64,000 nt of DNA, from positions 6,088,001 through 6,152,000 of the forward strand of contig NW_018343979.1 of the NCBI RefSeq assembly GCF_002099425.1, written 5' to 3'. The stretch comes from Phascolarctos cinereus. Lineage: Eukaryota; Chordata; Mammalia; Diprotodontia; Phascolarctidae. The notes below the pieces were generated by a model. The model did not search any database and was not told the DNA's origin. It saw only the letters and a program-made list of their open reading frames with translations. The position numbers and the translations under genes are program-made. Below are positions 55,999 to 64,000 of this stretch, in pieces; within the stretch, counting starts at the first letter, position 1; each line of letters starts with the position of its first letter.

Positions 55999-57023
55999 TG
56001 GGGGGGCGGAGCCAAGATGGCTGAGTGAAAGCAGTGACTTGCTGGAGCTCTCCCCTAAACCCCTCCAAATACTCATCAAAAAATGGCTCTAAACAAATCC
56101 TGAAGCAGCAGAATCCAGAAAAAGACAGAGTGAAACAAATTTCCAGCCCAAGACAACCTGGATGGTTGATCAGAAAGGTATATCACCCAGGCTGGGAGCA
56201 CAGCGCAGCACAGCGCGGCATGGGCTCGCAGGCCCCAGGGAACCTGGAGCAGGCCTCAGAGGCCTGAATCTTAGGCAGCTGTGGAGGTTTCCAGACTCCT
56301 CAGTCCACAAATGCCAAACACAACTTAGAAGGTCAGTGGGAAAAGTCTGTTTCCGCAGAGCTGAGAGAGGAAGGTGGGGTCTCAGATCCATTCCCCAAGA
56401 GTGTGGCCCTGGGGGGGTGGGTAGCTGCTTCCCAAGCAGGAAAATAGGGGGAGAAGGGGACAAGAGAGCAGGGGGATCATAGAGAGGAGGGCAGATTGGG
56501 AAAGGAGGTAATCAGAAGTAAATACTTCTGAAGAGGGACAGGTCAAAAGAAAGAATAGAATAAATGGGAGGGCAGGATAGGATTAAGGGAAATAGAGTTA
56601 GTTTTTCACAACATGTCTACTGTGGAAGTGTTTTACATAACTGCACATGTACAACCTGTATTGAGTTGCTTGCCTTTTCAATGAGGGTGGGTGAGGAGGG
56701 AGGAAGAGAGAAATTTTGAAACCTAAAGTTTTAAAAACATATGTTTAAAAAAAAATGTTTTCACATGCTACTGGGAAATAATAAATACAGGAATGGGGTT
56801 CAGAAATCTATCCTGCCCTACAGGAAAATAGAAGGGGAAGGGGATAAGAGAAGGGGGGAGAGATAGAAGAGAGGACAGACTAGAGGAAGGGATATTCAGA
56901 ATGCATGCCATCTTGGGGGTGTGGGGAGGGGTGAGATGGGGTGAAAATTTGGAACTCAAAAACTTGTGGAAGTGAATGTTGAAAACTAAAAATAAATAAA
57001 TTATATATATATATATATGTATA
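55999..57023 (+). mobile_element. Complete 1 kb L1-derived non-autonomous retroposon
   Basis: It begins TGGGGGGGCGGAGCCAAGAT, the L1 5' UTR start, and about 430 bases follow that resemble the marsupial L1 5' UTR ('gagctctcccctaaacccct', 'ccagcccaagacaacctgga', 'ccagactcctcagtccac'). Near 56430-56460 it joins a tail found also at 60510-61080 in reverse. It ends with 'gaatgttgaaaactaaaaat' and an A/TA-rich run. AAGAAATGAAAGGGT (55984-55998) and AAGAAATGAGAGGGT (57024-57038) flank it. No ORF1 or ORF2 coding block lies between. Confidence 0.8.
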
Positions 57024-57039
57024 AAGAAATGAGAGGGTG

Positions 57040-57690
57040 GCTGCTGAGTTTGTTGTCCAGGTATTTTTTCATCACCACTAAAGACAAATCTGGATTGAAT
57101 AGCTTAAAACTAAAGAAAGAGTCTTAGCTACAAGATAAAATAGGAAAGCCTTTTAAGCAAGCAGTGGTATGATGTAACCTAGGTTCTTAGTGACCTCCTG
57201 CAGGTCTCTAAAAGACAGGTATAGTCTAGAATCACTTCAGTCAATCAACATGTTTTTATTAAACACCCACCATAGGAACTGGCAATAAAAACATGAAAGC
57301 AAAATTGTCTCTGTATGAAGCAAATTAAATAGAAACTGCATGTTCTCTAGGAGATACTTGTGGAGAGAGAAAGCATATATAGACAAGAAGCTGACTTAAA
57401 CATTAGACAGATCCACAGTTGCTGTGCTGCATTTGTGTTATCTGTGAGCCAAAGGGTGCAGTGTATTGTAGGGAGTCATGGGAAGAAAAGGAATTTTCGA
57501 GTTTTGATTAAGATGAGGGGCAAAGGAAATCATTGCCTCTCATCAAAGTTAGTCCAAGAAGGTGTGGTTGAGGGGATGGGATTTGGGAATGGCTTGAGTG
57601 AAAGAAGGTGAAAAACCATCAAGCTCCAGTGGGCATAATGTTGTATTCTGTGCTTTGCATATAGCCTGACAGAGCTCAGAGGTGGGATTA
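57040..57690. other. Mostly unassigned, with an L2-type 3' tail
   Basis: An antisense L2-type end is visible at 57236-57330 ('cagtcaatcaacatgttttt'). The 83-codon plus-strand frame at 57360-57611 has no recognisable domain. Confidence 0.4.
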
Positions 57691-57693
57691 GGG

Positions 57694-57990
57694 TAATCAA
57701 AAGGAAGGGCATCGGACTTGGCATCAGAAGGTCTGGGTTTGATGCCCAGATCTGCTCCTTGCAAGCTGCATGGTCTTGAGTAAGTCATTTCTCTAGGCCT
57801 CAGATTCTCCATCCACAAAATAAGGGATTTTGAATAGTTCATTGCTACGGTCTCTTTCATCTGCTTGGACAAATCCAGTCTTTTCCCTGAGCTTCAGATT
57901 CTCATCTGTGAAACAGAGTACCTATATCACAGAATTATTGTAAGGAATGTACTTGTTAAGCTTGAAATATTAGATGATTGTGAATTATTG
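57694..57990 (+). mobile_element. MIR-like SINE
   Basis: 'ggcatcggacttggcatcag', 'ggtcttgagtaagtcatttc', 'attctccatccacaaaataa', then a second 3' half with 'cagattctcatctgtgaaac' and 'ttattgtaaggaatg'. Two overlapping MIR-type pieces are likely. Confidence 0.7.
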
Positions 57991-58115
57991 TTATTATATC
58001 ATTTTATGTTATATCATATATAATATGTATCACATCATGTCATGTCACATCATATCATGTCCTCTTATGTTATCTTTTATTATATTATACCATATATCAT
58101 ATTATATACATTCTG
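57985..58115. repeat. Degenerate (TATCA)n-like AT-rich repeat
   Basis: Variants of ATCATATCATGTC and TATATTATACC over about 130 bases. Confidence 0.85.
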
Positions 58116-58289
58116 TGATTCTGATATTAATTTTTTTTTTCTGAGAGGCTGAGGGAGTAGACTGGGAAGTCACAGACAGAGCTGAAAGTCATCTATGTCA
58201 CCTTTCACTTTACTGATGAGGAAACAGGCCTAAGGAGCTTATACACAATTTTTAACAAAATTACAGTTAGTTCCAGAGCTGGGGGTAGT

Positions 58290-58525
58290 AATAGTAATAA
58301 TAGCTGATTTATTCGGGGGGGGTGTGGGGTTAAGATTTGCAAAGCACTTGGCATAAATTATCTCATTTGCTCCTCACCAGAAACCCTTTAGGTTACTGCC
58401 ATTGCCTCAGGAAAACTGATGCTGAGGGAAGTTCAGTGATTTGCTAAGGATCACACAGCTAGTAAGGAAGGGTCTGAGGCCAAATTCAAACCTAGGCCTA
58501 TCTTGACTCCATTGTAGCAGGCTGC
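58290..58525 (-). mobile_element. MIR-like SINE
   Basis: 'agatttgcaaagcacttggc', 'aattatctcatttgctcctc' and 'ggatcacacagctagtaagg' in antisense order. Confidence 0.8.
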
Positions 58526-58714
58526 TTCCGTAGAGCCCAGGTCCCAGAAATCCCAAGTTGAGGCCATTCGTAGGGTCAGAGAATCATTTGGTCAGGATGA
58601 CCCAAGGAATTAGTTAAGCCGACATCAGAGGCTATTATAACTGAGTCTTAAGTTGCTGGGCTTAGAGAATTATGGAGCTTATTTGCAGCTGCATCAGCAG
58701 CTACATCTGTCTGT

Positions 58715-58925
58715 CCCATAGATTGTGGGACCATAGATTTTTGTAGAGCTGGAAGACAGCTCAGAGACCTTCTTGTCCAGCCCTCTGTTTATAGATAGAT
58801 GCCTAGGGAAGTTAAGCAAATTGCCCATAGTCACACAGGTAATAAGTGTCAGAGATGCTATTTGAATCCTTATGATCACAAATCTTTTTATTCCATAATC
58901 AGTACTCTTTCCACTTTCTGCCTTT
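58715..58925 (-). mobile_element. MIR-like SINE
   Basis: 'tagagctggaagacagctca', 'gcccatagtcacacaggtaa' and 'actctttccactttctgcc'. Confidence 0.75.
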
Positions 58926-59049
58926 TAACCAGCTGGATTTTTGAGAGTAGTTCTCAAATATATAAAATAAGTAAGGGTGAAAACCTGAAGTTTTGTTCAA
59001 ATCAGATTAGCCCCACCTTCATGCAAGTTGGCATCAGCTTTTTACATAC

Positions 59050-59330
59050 TTTCTGGCATGCTCAGAAGAGACTTCCCACTATTTCCCATTTAAACCCTTC
59101 TTTTTCTTCAAGATGATCTTAAATGCTGTCTTTCCTAGGAAGCCTTCCCGGACACTCCTTCCCTCTTTTCTGCTCTTCCCCCTGCTCCCCCGTAATATCT
59201 CCCACCACTTATTTCCCATAGAAATATTGCCTTATATCATTCTAACTTGTTTCATGCTAATTTGCCATGTGCCGTCTTCTCCTTATTATATTATAGCCCC
59301 TTGAGGGCAGGCCATCTAGTGAAACCTGGC
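59050..59330 (+). mobile_element. L2-like LINE 3' end
   Basis: 'ctaggaagccttcccggaca', 'tatagccccttgagggcagg' in sense order, with pyrimidine-rich sequence between. Confidence 0.65.
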
Positions 59331-59559
59331 TTGGCTTTGCTCCTTACACACAAGACTCTATGTGTCATCTCTGTGCCCTTTCATGGCTGCCCCCATGCCT
59401 GTAATTCACACATTCTTTGCCTCTTATCTGACAGAATCCTTCTCTAACTGCTTGTGTTCTTCCCTCCTTAACCACCTTTTATTTATTTTGTATTCTGTAT
59501 ATATATACTCATTCTTTCCTCCATTAAGCTGCTGCTTCATAGCTTGAGTTTTCATGACA

Positions 59560-60100
59560 CTGCTCTCCTGGTTTTGTCTTCTCCCTGTCGATCTTTCTCA
59601 GTCTCATTTTCAGGATGTTCCCTAAGCATCTGTCCTAAGCCTTCTGCTCTGCTCTCTGTACTCTCCTTTGGTAATCTCATTAGCTCTATGTGTTTAACTT
59701 CACCTGTATGCAGATAACTCCCTGATGTTTATATCGGTCTTTGCCTATTTCTCTCCCTGGCTGAAATTATCAATCACCAGCCATTTAAAAGAAAGTGATC
59801 CCTAGCCCCCACCTTCCTTGAATTCCCATCTCCCTCAACCAAAACCTCCTCCAAGTCCCACTCCAGCTCTGCCCACCCCTTCTACTGAATCCTTTGTAAT
59901 TCCTGTTCTATACTGAGGAAACTTGTCTTTATCCTAGACCTCTTTTTTACCTACCCCTTCAGTCTGTTATCTCTCTGAGACCTGGCTTCCCTTTAAACCA
60001 ACACTGCATCTCCAGCTGTCCTCTCCAGCATTGGATGGTACCTTCTTTCACATCCCTTGACACCCTAGTGGTGGTCAGTCTCAAGTGTCCAACATAAGTT
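59560..60100 (+). mobile_element. L2-clade fragments, RT and endonuclease regions
   Basis: Near 59600-59760 the plus-strand translation has 'LHLYADNSLMFIS', the RT active-site block (family form FYADD..). Near 59975 it has 'LSETWLP', an endonuclease-domain phrase that should lie upstream of RT in an intact element. Two fragments are therefore juxtaposed out of order. Broken. Confidence 0.6.
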
Positions 60101-60375
60101 GAGAAAGATGAAGACTGACAAATGACCATTATATTTAGCAGCATATTTAGCAACTTTGAAGAAAGCATTTTTGATTGAGTGATGAGATTGTAAATAGAAG
60201 TCAGATTGCAAAGGGTTGAAGACTAAGTAAGGGAACAAGAAATGGAGGCAGTGAGTATAGGGTTTTTGCCCTGTTTTGGCTGAGAAAGGGAAGAAAGATG
60301 GTAGGCTGGGAGATGGTATGGTCTAGTGAAGGTTTTTAAGAATGGGAGAGACTTGGATATCTTTGAGAGCAATTC
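60101..60375 (-). mobile_element. L2-clade fragment, antisense
   Basis: 'aatgaccattatatttagca', 'gaagaaagcatttttgattg' and 'gtgaaggtttttaagaatgg' align with 49900-50110 of the other antisense copy. It seems to resume after the L1 insert at about 61625. Confidence 0.55.
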
Positions 60376-61622
60376 AACTATGCCCAGAGGGCTATAAAAC
60401 TGTGCATACCCTTTGACGCAGCGATACCACTTCTAGGTCTGTATCCTAAAGAGATCATAAAAATGGGAAAAGGATCTATATGTGTAAATATATTTATAGC
60501 AGCTCTTTTCCCCCCCTTTTTTCTTTATAGCTCTTTCTCTTTTTTTAATATAAATTTGTTTTTTTAGTTTTCAACATTCACTTCCATGAGTTTTTGAGTT
60601 CCAAATTTTCACCCCCTCCCCACACCCCAAGATGTCATGCATTCTGAATATCCCTTCCCCTAGTCTGTCCTCTCTTCTGTCTCTCCCCTTCTCTTATCCC
60701 CTTCCCCTTCTGTTTTCCTGTAGGGCAGTACCCCATTTCCTATATTTCTTATTTCCCAGTAGCATGTGAAAACATTTTTTTTTAAAACATATGTTTTTAA
60801 AACTTTAGCTTTCAAATTTTCTGTCTTCCTCCCTCCCCACCCACCCTCATTGAAAAGGCAAGTAACTCAATATAGGTTGTCCATGTGCAGTTATGCAAAA
60901 CACGTCCATAGTAGACATGTTGTGAAAAACTAACTCTATTTCCCTTAATCCTATCCTGCCCTCCCATTTATTCTATTCTTTCTTTTGACCTGTCCCTCTT
61001 CAGAAGTATTTACTTCTGATTACCCCCTTTCCCAATCTGCCCTCCTCTCTATGATCCCCCTGCTCTCTTGTCCCCAATTGAATGTGTATGTTATTCCCTC
61101 CTTAAGCCAAATCCTATGAGAATAAGATTCACTCATTCCCTCTCACCTTCCCCCATTTCCCCATCCACTGTAAGAGACTTTTCTTTTTTTTTTGTGAGAT
61201 AATTTACCCCATTCTACCTCTCCCTTTCTTCTTCTCCAAATATAATCCTCTCTCATCCCTTAATTTTATTCTCTAGATATGACCCCTTAATCTTCAACTC
61301 ACCCTGTGCCCTCTATCTATCTGTCTACATATACATACATATAATTTTTTTCCTCCAACTACCCTGATACTGACAAAGGTCTCATGAGTTATAAATATCA
61401 TCTTTCCATGCAGGAATGTAAACAGTTCAATCTTAATAAGTCTCTTATGATTTCTCTTTCCTGTTTACCTCTTCATGTTGCACTTGAGTCCTGTATTTGA
61501 AAGTCAAATTTTCTACTCAGCTCTGGTCTTTTCATCAAGAGTGTATAGCAGCTCTTTTTGTGGTGGCAAAGAATTGGAAATTGAGGGGATACCCATCAAT
61601 TGGGGAATGACTGAACAAGTTT
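60376..61622 (+). mobile_element. L1 ORF2 fragment interrupted by a retroposon
   Basis: The left part (60376-60509) has 'caactatgcccagagggcta', 'tgcataccctttgacgcagc'. The right part (61559-61622) continues 'gtggtggcaaagaattggaa' and 'caattggggaatgactga'. Joined across the insert, these are adjacent ORF2 positions. Confidence 0.88.
60510..61543 (-). mobile_element. L1-type retroposon tail, antisense, 15-bp TSD
   Basis: A 1,034-base antisense insert. TATAGCAGCTCTTTT is repeated exactly at 60495-60509 and 61544-61558. Its 3' end is on the left (T-rich, 'gttttcaacattcacttcc'). The left 570 bases match, in reverse, the tail of the element at 55999-57023. The right part is not in that element and has 'cttcatgttgcacttgagtc'. 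It looks like a 5'-truncated copy of a longer parent. Confidence 0.85.
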
Positions 61623-61624
61623 CT

Positions 61625-62424
61625 TGCTTTAGAGAAAGATGGAAGGTATGAAGGAAAGATAATCAGTTTTATCTATTGTGTTTAATTAGAGTTAGTGGTT
61701 AGAAGTTCAGCATACGTTTTATAAACCAACTGCTAACTGAGTCTGTCTGATAGACATAGTCCCATGTAGGACTAGATTGAAAAGGAAAAGGCACTAAGAG
61801 AAGATGATATACATGTCATTTGTGTGTAGGTGACAGTTGAACCCACAGTCATGGTTAATATCATTAAAGGTACTGAGGCAAATAGCAGCCTAGTGCTGAA
61901 AAACCTTGTCATCCATGTGAAAGGGATTAACAAAGAGCCATGGGGCACACTGATGGTTTAATGCCCAGCAAGTTAGGAGGAAGTCTGGCAGGGATTTTAC
62001 AGAATAAGATGAAGGGGGAAAATGACATTAAAAGGAAACTTTAAAATGTCAGTGAGACAAGATATACTTATGTTCTCTTCCAGGACCTCTTTGAAATACA
62101 GTATCTGAAGGGATACTATTCTTTCCTATTTTTGTGTTTGGATCATATGGATGAGACTTCAGAAAAGCAAAATATAAACTGAGAAAAAAAGAACTGTTTT
62201 CAGAAATGGAAATATAGGCACAAAAGAGATAAATCATGTATCATTTCTAGAAAAAACATGGAAGATAAAAGCAGGGTCTAGATTTTGTAATGAATAGCTC
62301 ACTAATATGTTGTAGAATAACTAATCACATTGATTTAGCAGTTTACATCCAAATGGTTAACTGTTGTAATGACATGGCCTGTTGGACAAGAATATGTTAT
62401 GGTACAGGGGATTAACTTCCTCAT
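61625..62424. other. Degraded L2-like and unassigned sequence
   Basis: The first 60 bases probably continue the antisense L2 fragment interrupted at 60375. 61780-61960 weakly resembles antisense L2 ('gatatacatgtcatttgtgt'). No exon recognised. Confidence 0.35.
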
Positions 62425-62960
62425 TGTCTTTTTTCCCCCCTACTTAATAGTATGTTAGTTTTTTCCAATTATACGTGAAGATAGTTTTCAACATTTACTT
62501 TTATAAGATTTTGAGTTCCAATTTTTTTCTCCCTCCCACTCTTCCCTCTATCCTAAGATGGCAAACAATCTGATATAGGTTATACATGTACAATCATACT
62601 AAACATATTTCCACATTAGTCATATTGTGGAAAAAGAATTAGAATAAGAACGAAAAAAACATAAGAAAGGAAAAATGAAAATAAAAGTGAAAATAGTATG
62701 TTTCCATCTGCATTCAGACACCATAGTTCTTTCTTTGGATGTGGATAGCATTTTCCATCATGAGTCTTTTGGAATTGTCTGGGATCATTGTATTGCTGAG
62801 AAGAGCTAGCCTATCATATTTGATCGTCTCGAAATGTTGCTGTTATTATGTACAATGTTCTCTTGGTTCTGCTCACTTTACTCAGCATCAGTTCATGTAA
62901 ATCTTTCCATGTTTTTCTGAAATCCTCCTGCTTATCTTTTATTAGTCATTCCACATTAGA
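62425..62960 (-). mobile_element. L1 3' UTR, 5'-truncated copy
   Basis: The 3' end is on the left ('tagttttttccaattatacg'), followed by 'gatatttccac'-type blocks and 'tccatcatgagtcttttgga', ending at 'aaatcctcctgcttatcttt'. The same blocks repeat at 63035-63260. Confidence 0.85.
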
Positions 62961-62964
62961 AAGG

Positions 62965-64000
62965 AGAATCAGAACAAAAGGGGAAAACCACAAGAAAGAA
63001 CAAACAAAAAAGAAAATAATATGCTTCAATTTGTATTTAGACTCCATAGTTCTTTTTCTGGATGTTGATAGCATTTTCCATCATGAGTCTTTTAGAGTTG
63101 TCTTGGATCATTGTATTGCTGAGAAGAGCTAGGTCTATCATATTTGATCATCTCACAATGTTGCTGTTACTGTGTTCCATGTTTTCCTGGTTATGCTCAC
63201 TTCACTCAGCATCAGTTCGTGTAAGTCTTTCCAGGTGTTTCTGAACTCTACCTGCTCATCATTTCTTATAGAACAGTAGCGTTCCATTACATTCATATAC
63301 GACAACTTGTTCAGCCATTCCCCAATCGATGGGTATCCCCTCACTTTCCAATTCTTTGCCACCACAAAAAGAGCTGCTATAAATATTTTTGTACATGTGG
63401 GTCTTTTTCCCTTTTTGATGATCTCTTTGGGATAAAGACCTAACAATGGTATTGCTGGTTCAAAGTGTATGCACAGTTTTATAGTCCTTTGGGCATAGTT
63501 CCAAATTGCTTTCCAGAATGGTTGGATGAATTCACAATTCCACCAACAATGCATTAATGTTCCAATTTTCCCATATGTTCTCCAACATTTATCACTTTCC
63601 TTTTTTGTCATATTAGCCAGTCTGAGGTGGTAGCTCAGAGTTGTTTTAATTTGCGTATCTGTAATCAATAGTGATTTAGAGCATTTTTATGTGAATGTAG
63701 ATAATTTTCATTTCTTTGAACATTGCCAGTTAATATCCTTTGACCATTCATCAATTGGAGAATGACTTGTATTCTTATAAATTTGACTCAGTTCTCTATG
63801 TATTTGAGAAATGAGGCTTTTATCAATGATACTTGATGTAAATTTTTTTCCTAGTTTTCCACTTTCCTTCTAATTTTGGTTGCATTGGTTTTGTTTGTGC
63901 AAAAGCCTTTTGGTTTAATATGATCAAAATAATCTATTTTATATTTTGTAATGCTCCCTATCTCTTATTTGGTCATTTACCTGTACTTCTCATTTCTGTT
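62965..64000 (-). mobile_element. L1 3' end with open ORF2 C-terminus, runs off the window
   Basis: The antisense L1 3' UTR is followed leftward-to-right by ORF2. A 171-codon minus-strand frame (63153-63668) carries 'CWRTYGKIGTLMHCWWNCE', 'PAIPLLGLYPKE', 'NWKVRGYPSIGEWLNKLSY' and 'IRNDEQ', the ORF2 C-terminus. Recognisable but less open ORF2 sequence continues to the window end ('acttgtattcttataaattt'). Reading frame is retained over more than 500 bases, longest of any L1 here, so it is among the younger copies. Confidence 0.9.

Overview
The window looks like non-coding DNA from a marsupial nuclear genome. It contains CORE-SINEs of the WSINE1/WALLSI and Mar-1 types, many L2-clade and L3/CR1 LINE pieces, L1 elements with the marsupial 3' end, an RTE-type fragment, ERV long terminal repeats and MIR-like SINEs. 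No copy of the SINE that dominates the American opossum genome was recognised. WSINE1-type copies are the youngest looking, so an Australian (australidelphian) marsupial is more likely than a didelphid. This is inferred from remembered repeat families, not from a search.

The only convincing host-gene signal is a CpG island at about 31.78-32.77 kb. It carries GC boxes, a CTCF-like motif, a strong Kozak ATG at 32300 with an in-frame stop 21 bases upstream, and a strong splice donor 19 coding bases later. This reads as promoter, 5' UTR and first coding exon of a plus-strand gene whose first intron runs past the right edge (more than 31 kb). Too few residues are encoded to name the gene. Just inside the intron is a 1 kb one-sided polypyrimidine tract ending in a 22-bp tandem array with G-quadruplex potential on the minus strand.

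Left flank (1-31.7 kb): a repeat-poor start to about 4 kb; nested L1/L2/SINE copies at 4-7 kb; an unidentified block with a long CT repeat at 9-10 kb; an ERV 5' LTR with a tRNA-Leu primer site at 11.7-13 kb; a related solo LTR inside an L1 at 16.7-17.3 kb; a short hAT element at 17.4 kb; a long L2-clade LINE at 18.2-20.9 kb; then L1, L2 and RTE fragments.

Right flank (32.3-64 kb), inside the presumed intron: old L2 and L3 pieces, MIR-like SINEs and four recognisable WSINE1 copies, a probable solo LTR at 39.4-39.8 kb, a local template-switch palindrome at 52.1 kb, a complete 1 kb L1-derived non-autonomous element at 56-57 kb, and an L2-L1-retroposon nest at 60-61.6 kb. The window ends inside an L1 whose ORF2 C-terminus is still open.

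No tRNA or rRNA gene, CRISPR array, operon or novel multi-gene system was found. Almost all long open frames are repeat-derived or low complexity.
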